A DNA stretch of 64,000 nucleotides, from assembly GCA_045652705.1 (NCBI GenBank), contig JAZRUV010000029.1, positions 1 to 64,000 on the forward strand, given 5' to 3'. Position 1 is the first letter of the stretch, and each line of letters starts with the position of its first letter. The position numbers were made by a program, and so were the translations under genes. The stretch comes from UMGS1649 sp045652705 (lineage in GTDB: Bacteria; Bacillota; Clostridia; TANB77; CAG-465). Of the stretch, positions 31,792 through 40,879 are shown piece by piece. The notes beneath the pieces are model-generated. The model ran no database searches, was not told the origin of the DNA, and saw nothing but the letters and a program-made list of their open reading frames with translations.

Positions 31792-32964
31792 ATGAACAAA
31801 AAAGAAAGAATAATACAAATATGTTTTTGTACAGTATTTATGCTTGTTATATCTGTTATGGGAATACTTACTCTTATGAATAACAAAACCACAAGCAAAA
31901 AAGAAGGTAGAAAGCTTACCACTTTTCCAAAAATAACATTATCTAGTTTGAAAAAAGATGATTTTTATACAGAATATACAAATGCCTTTGCAGACCAATT
32001 GGCATTTAGAGAAGAGTTAATAAAATATTATTATTTATTTAATCTTCAAAGGTACGTTGGGGATGTTATAAAAGGAGAAGATAACCAACTATTTTTATCA
32101 CCGTTAATTATAGAAAATGAGGAAAGTTATGTAAAAAAACTTACAAACGTAATTAAGAATGAAATGGCTGATGTAGCAAAAGATGTGACAGATGCTAGTT
32201 CAAAATTTATTTTCATATCTATACCTAGAAAAGATGTATTAATGGATAAATATCTACCAGATACATATATAAAAGGAACAGAAGCATATTTAGAGCATGT
32301 AAATATAGTAAAAGAAAATGTTTCTAGAAATATAGAAGTGTGGGATGCATATGAATTGCTTAAAGATAATGTGGAAAGCCCATTTTATACAACAGACCAT
32401 CATATGAATATTAGTGGTGCATATAAAATATTTGAAGAGATTATACGAAAAATTAATAAAGATGGATATGACATTCATCTTGGAACTTTACAAGATGAGT
32501 TTGAAATTAAATCACAAGTTTTAAATGGTTCGTATAACAGAAAAATAGGCCAAAGTGTTGATGCTGGTGAAGAAGAGTTAAATCTAATATACAAAAACAG
32601 TAAACTAGAGTATATAAGAAAAGATAATGGAGAAGTAGTAAACATTCCAATATTCGGAACAGGAAATACATATGCGTCAGCCTATATGGGAGATGACTAT
32701 GCAGAAACAGTAGTTACTACTAACAATGAAGGTGCGCCAAACATATTGTTTGTAGGTTCTTCATATACGAACATACTAGAATCATTATCTGTATGTAAAT
32801 TTAGAACAATGGTTTCAATAGATTATAGGCATAATGTGACAGGAAAAACAATTGCTGACTATGTAAAAGAATATGATATAGACTACACAATATTTATTTG
32901 TGCACAACAAACAGATTCGTTATCTGTATCTTCAATAAAAGAGCATTTAGGCCTAAAAAAATAA
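31792..32964 (+). CDS. DHHW-family (AlgX/SGNH-like) membrane-anchored protein
   Basis: A 390-residue protein with one N-terminal membrane helix (about 10-29) and an extracellular domain. The name-giving motif is seen in TTDHHMNISGAYKIF (about 199-213) and GSSYTNIL is the likely nucleophile block (FVGSSYTN, about 320). With MBOAT proteins such proteins acetylate exopolysaccharides or wall polymers. It starts 9 bases after the MBOAT gene in a clear two-gene operon. Confidence 0.88.
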   Translation: MNKKERIIQICFCTVFMLVISVMGILTLMNNKTTSKKEGRKLTTFPKITLSSLKKDDFYTEYTNAFADQLAFREELIKYYYLFNLQRYVGDVIKGEDNQLFLSPLIIENEESYVKKLTNVIKNEMADVAKDVTDASSKFIFISIPRKDVLMDKYLPDTYIKGTEAYLEHVNIVKENVSRNIEVWDAYELLKDNVESPFYTTDHHMNISGAYKIFEEIIRKINKDGYDIHLGTLQDEFEIKSQVLNGSYNRKIGQSVDAGEEELNLIYKNSKLEYIRKDNGEVVNIPIFGTGNTYASAYMGDDYAETVVTTNNEGAPNILFVGSSYTNILESLSVCKFRTMVSIDYRHNVTGKTIADYVKEYDIDYTIFICAQQTDSLSVSSIKEHLGLKK

Positions 32965-32970
32965 TATAAA

Positions 32971-33030
32971 ATAAAAACAACCATCATAATACATTTTGTA
33001 AAACATACAATGTATTAGGGTGGTTTTTAT
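32971..33030 (+). promoter_or_regulatory. long hairpin over the SOD ribosome site and start codon
   Basis: ataaaaacaacca..aatacattttgt (32971-32999) pairs with acaatgtatt..gggtggtttttat (33007-33030). The 3' arm contains the AGGGTGG ribosome site and the first two bases of the ATG at 33029. The T run TTTTT lets it act as a terminator for the MBOAT-DHHW operon as well. Confidence 0.65.
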
Positions 33031-33508
33031 GACGGTTAATGCACTAAAACTTGCAAATGGTAATCCATATGCTGTGGCATATTTAAAAGGAGATAAAGAT
33101 AATCCAAAATTGAAAGGTACAGTGGAATTTTTTCCATGGGCTACAGGTACAATAATTAAATTAGAGATAGTAGGCCTGCCAACAGGTAATTTAAATAATT
33201 TCTTTGGGTTTCATATTCACGCAAATGGAGTTTGTGATGAGAATAAAAAGTTTGAAACAGCAGGTAGCCATTATGATATGGGAATGAATATGCATCCAAA
33301 TCACACGGGAGATTTACCTATGATATATTCAAATAATGGATATGCTTTTATGCTTTATTATACAAACAGATTTAAACCAGATGATATTATAGGAAAGAGC
33401 GTTATAATACATAGAATGACAGATGATATGGTAACTCAACCATCAGGGAACTCAGGTGCAAGAATTGCATGTGGCGTAGTTATAAAAAGAAGATGGATGT
33501 TTGCATAA
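33029..33508 (+). CDS. Cu/Zn superoxide dismutase-like protein without signal peptide
   Basis: A 159-residue member of the Cu/Zn SOD family. All metal ligands are recognisable: HIH (FGFHIHANG), His in AGSHYD, two His and Asp in MHPNHTGDLP, and the final copper His in VIIHRMTDD. The disulfide cysteines (GVCDE and IACGV) and the active-site Arg in SGNSGARIACG are present. Bacterial Cu/Zn SODs are normally exported; no signal peptide is seen here, so it may be cytosolic. It would remove superoxide. The GTG at 33020 is upstream of the ribosome-site spacing, so ATG 33029 is used. A terminator follows at 33526-33552. Confidence 0.88.
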   Translation: MTVNALKLANGNPYAVAYLKGDKDNPKLKGTVEFFPWATGTIIKLEIVGLPTGNLNNFFGFHIHANGVCDENKKFETAGSHYDMGMNMHPNHTGDLPMIYSNNGYAFMLYYTNRFKPDDIIGKSVIIHRMTDDMVTQPSGNSGARIACGVVIKRRWMFA

Positions 33509-33525
33509 GATAAATATACTTTAAG

Positions 33526-33552
33526 ATAGAGGAGTAAAATCCTCTATTTTTG
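33526..33552 (+). terminator. terminator of the SOD gene
   Basis: TAGAGGA / TCCTCTA stem followed by a TTTTT run. Confidence 0.75.
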
Positions 33553-33628
33553 TTGTAAAAGAAGGACAAGCTATTTATTTTTCATATTTTTAGTAGTATA
33601 ATAACTACATAATTGAAAGGGAAAAAAT

Positions 33629-34183
33629 ATGAGAATAATTGCAGGAAAATATAGGGGAAGAAAACTACAAGAATTCAATGTAGAAACAACAAGGCCTACG
33701 CTAGATAGAATAAAAGAACCGCTATTTTCAATACTTATGCCGTATATGGAAGGGGCAAGAGTCTTAGACTTGTTTAGTGGTACGGGAAATCTAGGAATAG
33801 AAGCCCTGTCTCGTGGTGCTAAATTTTGTTGGTTAAATGATATAAATAAAAGCGCATTAAAGGTTATAATTAGCAATGTTAGATTGACAGGATGTGAAAA
33901 CTGTGTTAAAATAACTGGGAAAGAATATGAAAAATGTTTAAAACAAATTCATAATGAGGGTGAGAAGTTTGACGTTATATTTTTAGACCCGCCATATAAT
34001 GCGAATTATGAATCAAAGGTTTTAAATTTAATAGTAGAATATGACATTTTGGATAAAGGTGGAATTATTGTACTTGAGAGTGACAAAAGAAAACCAATAA
34101 CTGAAAATATACCAGGGCTAAACCTTAAAGATGAAAGAACATACGGAAGAGTAATTATTAGGTTTTATGAGTTGGAGGAATAG
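33629..34183 (+). CDS. rsmD: 16S rRNA (guanine-966 N2)-methyltransferase
   Basis: A 184-residue enzyme: MRIIAGKYRGRKL, RPTLDRIKEPLFSIL, VLDLFSGTGNLGIEALSRGA (SAM site) and the catalytic FLDPPYN motif. It modifies G966 of 16S rRNA. The usual coaD neighbour is absent; the next gene is a coiled-coil protein 2 bases away. Confidence 0.96.
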   Translation: MRIIAGKYRGRKLQEFNVETTRPTLDRIKEPLFSILMPYMEGARVLDLFSGTGNLGIEALSRGAKFCWLNDINKSALKVIISNVRLTGCENCVKITGKEYEKCLKQIHNEGEKFDVIFLDPPYNANYESKVLNLIVEYDILDKGGIIVLESDKRKPITENIPGLNLKDERTYGRVIIRFYELEE

Positions 34184-34185
34184 AT

Positions 34186-34623
34186 ATGGAAATATTTACA
34201 CTATTAGAAAATTTAGAAGAAATAATAGAATCAGGTACAAAAGTGCCACTATCTACAAAAGTTATGGTAGATAAAGAAGAGTTAAATGAAATTTTAGAAG
34301 AAATTCGTTTAAAATTACCAGATGAATTAAAACAAGCAAAATGGGTTAAAGAAGAAAGACAAAGAATTATAATGGATGCTCAAAAAGAAGCAGACCAAAT
34401 AGTTAAAGAAACTGAAACTAAAATAATTTCTTTGGTTGACGACCACGAAATAACAAGACAAGCTTTAGCACAAAAGGAAGAGATAATAGAATCTGCAGAT
34501 AAAGTTGCTCGTGAGATTACTACAGGTACTCGTGAGTACGCTGATGCTTTACTTGAAAGATTAGAAGAAATATTAAAAGAAGCTTTAAATGTTGTGCATG
34601 ACAACAGAAAAGAACTTAAATAA
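34186..34623 (+). CDS. coiled-coil protein resembling ATP-synthase b subunit
   Basis: A 145-residue, charged, helical protein (about residues 40-140 form a long coiled coil, rich in Glu/Lys/Ala: ERQRIIMDAQKEADQIVKET). It looks like the b/E-type stalk subunits or DivIVA-like proteins, but has no membrane helix. Relatives are found beside rsmD in Firmicutes as far as I recall; role unknown. It begins 2 bases after rsmD. Confidence 0.7.
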   Translation: MEIFTLLENLEEIIESGTKVPLSTKVMVDKEELNEILEEIRLKLPDELKQAKWVKEERQRIIMDAQKEADQIVKETETKIISLVDDHEITRQALAQKEEIIESADKVAREITTGTREYADALLERLEEILKEALNVVHDNRKELK

Positions 34624-34631
34624 GGGAGTAT

Positions 34632-34687
34632 GGCTGTAAGTAGGTATTAGTGTATATATTTGCTAATAATAACTTACGGCCTTTTTT
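34632..34687 (+). terminator. terminator between rsmD operon and ftsK
   Basis: GGCTGTAAG..TATTAG pairs with CTAATA..CTTACGGCC, followed by TTTTTT. Confidence 0.8.
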
Positions 34688-34704
34688 AAAAGAGGTTATA
34701 TACA

Positions 34705-37122
34705 ATGGGAAGAAGAAAAGGAAGTAAAAATAAAAAAAGAAAAGGTACTACTAGAACTAGTAGTACACAAAACACATTTATGACAGAATTTTTAGGGGGT
34801 CTAACAGTCGTTTTAGGGTTAGCCCTCATTGTCATATTTAAATTCGATAATATGGGAGTGTTATCTCAGGGGATAAATAGTGTATTTACAGGTCTATTAG
34901 GTGAAATGAGAATGATTTTACCTGTGATTTGCTTTTATGTGGGAGGAGCAACTATTATATCTAGTAAAAAGATAAAAATACTACCAGAGCTATTAAAGGG
35001 ATTTGTAGTTGTAATGTTAATATCTGCCTGTGTATTTGCTTTTGACTTTGCACGTTATGATTTATGGACAAATCCAGCAGAGTTTGTAGATAGCACATAT
35101 AATGGCGCGCTTCGTGGTGAAAACATAGCAGGAATTTTAGGTGGAATAATAGCAAACGTTACATATCTTACAGGAGATATATTATCTAAAATTATACTTA
35201 TAACGTTTACGCTATTCTTTACCCTGTATTTTATAAACTTGGGTTTAAGAGACTTCTTTGCAATTATATATAATATAATAATTGCAATAGTAGAATTCTT
35301 TGCAAATATCTTTGTTACAGTGTTTAGCACTGATGAAGAGAAGATTAAAAAGCGTGAATTAAAAATAAAAGAACGTGAAAAAGCAAAAAGAGAAAAAGAA
35401 ATTGAGAAAATACATAAAATCGATGAACAAAGAGCAAAAGCAGTAGAAAGAAAATATGAAAACATTAAAGATGATGACGGTCAACTTAGAGTAGACTTGA
35501 ATTCTGAACAAGAAACGGCACAAAGAAAAGAGAAGCTAAAAGACCTTCAAGATGAATTCTTTAAAAAGCAAAAAGATGTTGAAGAAGATAAAAACGTAAA
35601 ACAAGTACTTCAACTAGACCACTCTCAGCACGAGGAAGATGATGCGGATTATAATTTCCCACCAATAAGCTTGCTTCAAGACCCAGCACCACAAGGTAAG
35701 GTGGCAACACGTCGTCAACTTGATCAAATTGCAGATAAACTAGAAAAAACATTACTTAGCTTTGGAGTAGAAGCAAAAGTTACAAATATTACACGTGGAC
35801 CTACAGTTGTACGTTACGAGCTTACTCCAGCTGTTGGTGTTAAGGTAAGTAAAATAGTTAACCTTGCCGATGATATAGCACTTAACTTAGCTGCCAAGTC
35901 AATAAGAATAGAAGCTCCAATACCAGGTAAAGGAACAGTTGGTATTGAAGTGCCAAATGAGACTAAAGAGGCAGTGTACATCAAAGATGTAATTTCATCA
36001 GATAAATTTAAAAAAGCTGAATCTAAACTTGCTTTTGCACTTGGTAAAGATACATCTGGTGATGTAACAATGGGAGATATTGCAAAAATGCCTCACGTAC
36101 TTGTTGCTGGTGCAACTGGTTCAGGTAAGAGTGTATGTATAAATGCAATACTTACTTCCATACTATATAAAGCGAAACCTAGTGAAGTAAAATTAATATT
36201 AATAGACCCTAAAATGGTTGAACTTTCAGGATATAACGGAATACCACATCTTTTAATACCAGTTGTAACTGACCCTAAAAAAGCAGCAGGTGCTCTTGAC
36301 TGGGCAGTAAATGAAATGGAAGCAAGATATGCTAAATTTGCTGAAGCTGGTGTTAAAGAAATAAAAGGATATAATAAGTTAATGGAACGTGATGCAAGTG
36401 GCAAACGTCTTCCACAGATTGTTATAGTAATAGATGAACTTGCAGACCTTATGATGGTTGCGGCAAATGATGTTGAAACAAGTATTTGTAGAATAGCACA
36501 AAAAGCAAGAGCTGCAGGAATGCATTTAGTTATTGCAACACAAAGACCATCTGTAGATGTAATTACTGGTGTAATTAAAGCAAATATACCATCAAGAATT
36601 GCATTTACTGTATCTTCTCAAGTTGACTCAAGAACAATTCTTGACCAAGTAGGAGCAGAAACCCTTCTTGGAAAAGGAGACATGTTATACTTCCCAACAG
36701 GAGAAATGAAACCACAAAGAATGCAAGGTGCATTTGTTTCAGAATCTGAAGTTGAAAATATAGTAACATTTATAAAAGGAAGTTCAGAGGTAAAATATAA
36801 CGAAGATATAATAGAACACATAGAAAAACAAGGAAAAGTAAACAAGGGTGTAGAAGACCCTGAAGCAGAAGATGATGACGCAGATGCACTTTTAGATGCG
36901 GCCATTGAACTTGTAGTGGATATGGGTCAAGCCTCAGCATCAATGCTACAAAGAAGATTTAAAATAGGATATTCAAGAGCAGGAAGAATAGTTGACCAAA
37001 TGGAAGCTAGAGGTATAGTTTCTGGATATGAAGGTTCTAAGCCACGTCAAGTATTAATTTCTAAAGAAGAATGGGAAGAACTAAAAATGGGACCTGCTAT
37101 AAATACGAATGAGGGGGAATAG
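34705..37122 (+). CDS. FtsK/SpoIIIE DNA translocase
   Basis: An 805-residue protein: basic N-terminus (GRRKGSKNKKRKG), about four membrane helices (30-200), a charged coiled-coil linker (215-320), then the RecA-like motor with Walker A GATGSGKS (about 473), Walker B IVIVIDELADLM, and a C-terminal gamma winged helix (QASASMLQRRFKIGYSRAGRIVDQME) that reads KOPS-type DNA sequences. It pumps DNA through the division or sporulation septum. Whether this is the SpoIIIE or the division copy cannot be told from one locus. Confidence 0.96.
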   Translation: MGRRKGSKNKKRKGTTRTSSTQNTFMTEFLGGLTVVLGLALIVIFKFDNMGVLSQGINSVFTGLLGEMRMILPVICFYVGGATIISSKKIKILPELLKGFVVVMLISACVFAFDFARYDLWTNPAEFVDSTYNGALRGENIAGILGGIIANVTYLTGDILSKIILITFTLFFTLYFINLGLRDFFAIIYNIIIAIVEFFANIFVTVFSTDEEKIKKRELKIKEREKAKREKEIEKIHKIDEQRAKAVERKYENIKDDDGQLRVDLNSEQETAQRKEKLKDLQDEFFKKQKDVEEDKNVKQVLQLDHSQHEEDDADYNFPPISLLQDPAPQGKVATRRQLDQIADKLEKTLLSFGVEAKVTNITRGPTVVRYELTPAVGVKVSKIVNLADDIALNLAAKSIRIEAPIPGKGTVGIEVPNETKEAVYIKDVISSDKFKKAESKLAFALGKDTSGDVTMGDIAKMPHVLVAGATGSGKSVCINAILTSILYKAKPSEVKLILIDPKMVELSGYNGIPHLLIPVVTDPKKAAGALDWAVNEMEARYAKFAEAGVKEIKGYNKLMERDASGKRLPQIVIVIDELADLMMVAANDVETSICRIAQKARAAGMHLVIATQRPSVDVITGVIKANIPSRIAFTVSSQVDSRTILDQVGAETLLGKGDMLYFPTGEMKPQRMQGAFVSESEVENIVTFIKGSSEVKYNEDIIEHIEKQGKVNKGVEDPEAEDDDADALLDAAIELVVDMGQASASMLQRRFKIGYSRAGRIVDQMEARGIVSGYEGSKPRQVLISKEEWEELKMGPAINTNEGE

Positions 37123-37125
37123 AAA

Positions 37126-37743
37126 ATGGGATTTTTTGATAGATTTAAGAAAAAGGAAGAACCAAAGGTTGAAGAGCAAAGAAAGCAACCATTAACAATA
37201 CAATATCGTGATGGCACAGTTGCTGAAGTTAATTTTAATGGACTTTGCGAGGTAGATGGCAAGACAGTTCATTCTGTAAGTGTAATGTATACAGATAAAG
37301 ATAATGGCTTCACAAGCAGAAGTTTATTACTTGAACCAATAATTGTAGCCGGAGATAATGGGATAGATGTAGATGCTACAGAGAGATATTATAAATCTAT
37401 GGCTGAAAGAGATGGTACACAAGAAGCTAGTGCAAGATATGGTGTACTTAAAGGTTTCTTTAAAAAAGAAGAAATTACTGAACAAAAAATGGGAAGTAAT
37501 TATATAGGTCGTGTTTCTAAAAAAGAGAGCGGAGAGTATTTTAGAGATTTTGACGAAAGTTTTAGAAATAGATGTATTGCTAGAACAAGAGCAGAAAATC
37601 AGGCACGAGAACAAGCTAGAGTTCAAAGAGAAGATGCGTTTATGGATAATTTAAGACAGCAAGTAGAAAGTAGACCAGTTAATATTAAAACATCTCACGC
37701 AGAACATTTGACCCCGGAAAAAAGTCCTTTTGAGGGGAGATAA
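37126..37743 (+). CDS. unrecognised 205-residue hydrophilic protein
   Basis: A charged soluble protein starting MGFFDRFKKKEEPKVEEQ, often seen in small cytosolic proteins with an amphipathic N-terminal helix. A beta-rich section follows (IQYRDGTVAEVNFNGLCEVDG, SRSLLLEPIIVAGDNG), then a helical, Arg/Glu/Gln-rich C-terminus. No family recognised. It starts 4 bases after ftsK with a GGGGGAA site and is probably cotranscribed with it and with the beta-CASP gene. Confidence 0.75.
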   Translation: MGFFDRFKKKEEPKVEEQRKQPLTIQYRDGTVAEVNFNGLCEVDGKTVHSVSVMYTDKDNGFTSRSLLLEPIIVAGDNGIDVDATERYYKSMAERDGTQEASARYGVLKGFFKKEEITEQKMGSNYIGRVSKKESGEYFRDFDESFRNRCIARTRAENQAREQARVQREDAFMDNLRQQVESRPVNIKTSHAEHLTPEKSPFEGR

Positions 37744-37761
37744 AATATTAGGAGGAAACGA

Positions 37762-39408
37762 ATGAAAATAACATTTTTTGGAGCAGCAAGAGGTGTAACA
37801 GGTTCGTGTCATATGATAGAAGCCGCAGGTAAAAAGTTTTTAATAGACTGCGGCCTTTATCAAGGAACATTAACAGAACAAATATTAAATTATGAACCAT
37901 TTCCATTTGATGTAAATGAAATAGACTTTGTTATACTTTCACATGCACATATTGACCATAGCGGAAGAATACCAAAGTTATTTGTAAATGGATATAATAA
38001 ACCTGTTTATTCAACTCATGCAACAAGAGATTTGTGTACAGTAATGCTACCAGATAGTGGTCACATTCAAGAAAAAGAAATAGAGTGGGTAAACAGAAAA
38101 AGAATGAGAGCAGGTAAAAAACCAGAACCAGCAATGTATACAGCAAAGGATGGTTTAGATAGCTGCAATTTATTTGAACCTATAGAATATGGAAAGATTA
38201 AAGTTATAGATGAAAATATCTCATTCAAATTTATAGATGCAGGACACATGTTAGGTTCAGCTATAGTAGAAATTTGGATTAAAGAAGGAGAAAAAACAGA
38301 GAAAATAGTATTTTCTGGGGACCTTGGTAATGAAGAAAATCCAATAATACGTAGTCCGGAACAGGTAGAGGATGCAGATTATCTAGTGCTAGAATCTACA
38401 TATGGGGATAGACTTCATGGTTCAATAGAAGACCAATCAAAAGAGTTTATTGAAATAATTTTAGAGACTATAAAACGTGGTGGTAATGTTGTAATACCGT
38501 CATTTGCTGTGGGTAGAACACAGGAAATACTATTTGAACTAAACCAATATGTATCTAAAAATCTAGATAATGGTAAGTATATAGAAGAATTAGCGCATGT
38601 ACCTGTTGTTGTAGATAGTCCTTTGGCAAGAAACGCAACAGAAATATTTGAAGATAATTTTGACTGTTATAACGAAGATGCGTTAAGTTATCTTTTAACA
38701 GGAGATAACCCTATAGGATTTAGAAATTTGAGATTTACAGCATCTGCAGATGAATCCAAAGCAATTAATGATGACCCTACACCAAAGATTATAATATCTG
38801 CAAGTGGAATGTGTGAGGCTGGTAGAATAAAGCATCACTTAAAACATAACTTATGGAGACCAGAATCAACAATATTGTTTGTTGGTTACCAAGCAGAAGG
38901 AACTTTAGGTAGAAGAATTTTATCTGGTGAAAAAACAGTAAAAATATTTGGTGAAGAAATTGGAGTACATGCTGAAATTAGGAAACTAAATGCTTTCTCA
39001 GGTCATGCAGACCAAAACGGATTATTGGATTTTGTTGACGGATTTACTAAAAAGCCAAAAAGAATATTTCTAGTACACGGTGAATACGAGGGACAACAAG
39101 TATTAGCTGAGGTTATTAAGAATAGATTTGGAATAGATACAGTAATACCAGAAAGGTCAGAGAAATATTACCTTGGCGATGAAAAGTTTGAAAAAGCAAG
39201 CTATAATCTTCGTGAAACAAATCTAAGATTAGATATATATGAAATGCTTACATATTTAAAACAAGATATGGAGCAATTATCTAAAGTTGTGAAATTTGAT
39301 GTAAAACAAAATATTACTGAAGAAGAATTGTTTGAAATAAAAATAAGGCTGGAAGGATTAAGAGGCGAGATGAACAAAATAAAAAACAGAGAAAAGGTGG
39401 AAGGATAG
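37762..39408 (+). CDS. metallo-beta-lactamase/beta-CASP hydrolase (RNase-like)
   Basis: A 548-residue protein with MBL motifs ITFFGAARGVTGSCHMIEA, SHAHIDHSGRIP (the HxHxDH zinc site), GHMLGSAI, and beta-CASP motifs SFAVGRTQEIL and the C-terminal KLNAFSGHADQNGLL (FSGHAD). It matches the YSH1/CPSF73-type group of RNA-processing nucleases. Substrate is probably RNA (inference from family). A C-terminal helical extension (about 480-548) is present. Its stop touches the next start. Confidence 0.92.
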   Translation: MKITFFGAARGVTGSCHMIEAAGKKFLIDCGLYQGTLTEQILNYEPFPFDVNEIDFVILSHAHIDHSGRIPKLFVNGYNKPVYSTHATRDLCTVMLPDSGHIQEKEIEWVNRKRMRAGKKPEPAMYTAKDGLDSCNLFEPIEYGKIKVIDENISFKFIDAGHMLGSAIVEIWIKEGEKTEKIVFSGDLGNEENPIIRSPEQVEDADYLVLESTYGDRLHGSIEDQSKEFIEIILETIKRGGNVVIPSFAVGRTQEILFELNQYVSKNLDNGKYIEELAHVPVVVDSPLARNATEIFEDNFDCYNEDALSYLLTGDNPIGFRNLRFTASADESKAINDDPTPKIIISASGMCEAGRIKHHLKHNLWRPESTILFVGYQAEGTLGRRILSGEKTVKIFGEEIGVHAEIRKLNAFSGHADQNGLLDFVDGFTKKPKRIFLVHGEYEGQQVLAEVIKNRFGIDTVIPERSEKYYLGDEKFEKASYNLRETNLRLDIYEMLTYLKQDMEQLSKVVKFDVKQNITEEELFEIKIRLEGLRGEMNKIKNREKVEG

Positions 39409-40452
39409 ATGGTAGAATTACTAATATTAATTCTTCTTACTGGCGTTAATGCAATGCTTGCAATGGCTGAAGTTGCTTATCTTTCTGTAAATAAAAGTAA
39501 AGTAGCACTCCATGCAAAAAGAGGAGATAAAAAGGCGATAAGAGTGCAAAAAATATTAGATAACTCTAGTACAGTTCTTGCAACAATACAAATAGGAATA
39601 ACTTTTGCTGGCTTTTTTGCAAGTGCTTTTGCGGCAGATTCTTATGCGGATGCTATAGTAGCTAAGCTTATGTTTTTAGAAATAGACATTGAAGTCTTAA
39701 GGTCAATTGTTGTAGTACTTATAACGGTAATACTCTCTTTCTTTAATTTAGTGTTAGGTGAGTTATTTCCTAAAAACATAGCAATTTATCATCCGGAAAA
39801 AATAACGTATTTGATGGCAGGAGTTTTAAATATAATGTCTAAAATCTTCTATCCATTTGTATGGATACTTACAAAATCTACAAATCTACTTTGTAAAATA
39901 TTTAAGGTAAAAGCAGATTCAAAAGAAAAGATAACAGAGGAAGATATAAAGTTGCTTATACTTGAAGGTTACAAAGAAGGTACAATAGAAAAGGATGAGA
40001 AAAACTACATATATAACGTATTTTCTTTTAATGATAAAAAGATAAAAGAGATTATGATAAAAAAAGAAAATATTATAGCGTTAAATGTAGATAGTGATAC
40101 AAAGAAGATATTAGATACTATAAAAAAGTCTAAACGTTCTAGAATACCAGTATATTTTGAAACAATAGACAATATTATAGGAATACTTAACATTAAAGAT
40201 TTACTTGTATCTCACGCTAATAAAGAAACCATACAACTTAAGGATATATTAAGAGAACCTTTCTATGTATCTGAAAATGATATTATAGATGATGTATTTA
40301 AATATATGCAGCATGAACAACAAGGTTTGCTTATAGTGCATGATGAACATCATAAAGTTGTAGGACTTGTTACAATGGAGGATATAGTAGAAGAAATTGT
40401 AGGCGAGATTTATGATGAGTATGAAGAAAATAGTGAGAATAAAAAAGAATAA
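39409..40452 (+). CDS. CNNM/HlyC-type membrane protein with CBS domains
   Basis: A 347-residue protein: DUF21 transmembrane region (about 1-170, opening MVELLILILLTGVNAMLAMAEVAYLSV) and two CBS domains (about 205-340; MEDIVEEIVGEIYDE at the end). The C-terminal CorC/HlyC domain found in many relatives (usual length about 430) is missing, so this is a short form. The family is linked to Mg or Co transport. It starts one base after the beta-CASP gene stop. Confidence 0.9.
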   Translation: MVELLILILLTGVNAMLAMAEVAYLSVNKSKVALHAKRGDKKAIRVQKILDNSSTVLATIQIGITFAGFFASAFAADSYADAIVAKLMFLEIDIEVLRSIVVVLITVILSFFNLVLGELFPKNIAIYHPEKITYLMAGVLNIMSKIFYPFVWILTKSTNLLCKIFKVKADSKEKITEEDIKLLILEGYKEGTIEKDEKNYIYNVFSFNDKKIKEIMIKKENIIALNVDSDTKKILDTIKKSKRSRIPVYFETIDNIIGILNIKDLLVSHANKETIQLKDILREPFYVSENDIIDDVFKYMQHEQQGLLIVHDEHHKVVGLVTMEDIVEEIVGEIYDEYEENSENKKE

Positions 40453-40551
40453 ACTCATATGAAGATTTTGGGGAGACTCAAGTCTTCTGTTTTATTGTGG
40501 TTTAGAGCTATTTAATATATTAAAATAATATGAAAATTTTGCCATTTTGCA

Positions 40552-40580
40552 TTGAAAATATACGAATTGTGTTATATAAT
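40552..40580 (+). promoter_or_regulatory. promoter of the candidate type I toxin
   Basis: TTGAAA (40552-40557) and TATAAT (40575-40580), 17-bp spacer; transcript start near 40587. Confidence 0.7.
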
Positions 40581-40649
40581 ACGCTTGTAGGGAACATCGG
40601 TTGTTGAGTGTCTGCCTCTATTCTATATAAGGAAGGAGGCATGGTAGTA

Positions 40650-40742
40650 ATGAATAAAAGAGTTTTCGTTTTGAAAGTTCTTCGATACATTGTTATCATA
40701 TTATTCTTTCTTACCTCTTTGGTAATCGAGATTAAAAAATGA
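40650..40742 (+). CDS. 30-residue hydrophobic peptide, candidate type I toxin
   Basis: A peptide with one membrane helix (VLRYIVIILFFLTSLVI) between a basic N-terminus (MNKRVFVLK) and a charged end (EIKK). It has a strong GGAAGGAGG site; an ATG at 40641 is too close to it, so 40650 is chosen. The mRNA 5' end (tagggaacat, then tgagtgtc) can pair with its 3' end (gacattca, atgttcccta at 40791-40822), as in Bacillus type I toxin mRNAs that hide their own ribosome site. A convergent antisense RNA is encoded opposite. Function is inference. Confidence 0.7.
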   Translation: MNKRVFVLKVLRYIVIILFFLTSLVIEIKK

Positions 40743-40837
40743 CACTCATTTTTGCATAAATGAGTGCGTTACCTTAAATTTATTCGGGTAGACATTCAAT
40801 ACGCGAAACTGAATGTTCCCTATATTTTATATATTCA
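40735..40837 (-). ncRNA. candidate antisense (antitoxin) RNA
   Basis: On the minus strand TTGACA (40866-40861) and TATTAT (40843-40838), 17-bp spacer, would start an RNA near 40831 running under the toxin mRNA 3' end. The hairpin CACTCATT/AATGAGTG (40743-40766) followed on that strand by TCATTTTTT ends it after roughly 95-100 nt. Layout is like txpA/RatA or bsrG/SR4. Confidence 0.6.
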
Positions 40838-40879
40838 TAATAACATATATATGTGAATTTGTCAAACAAATTATATAAA

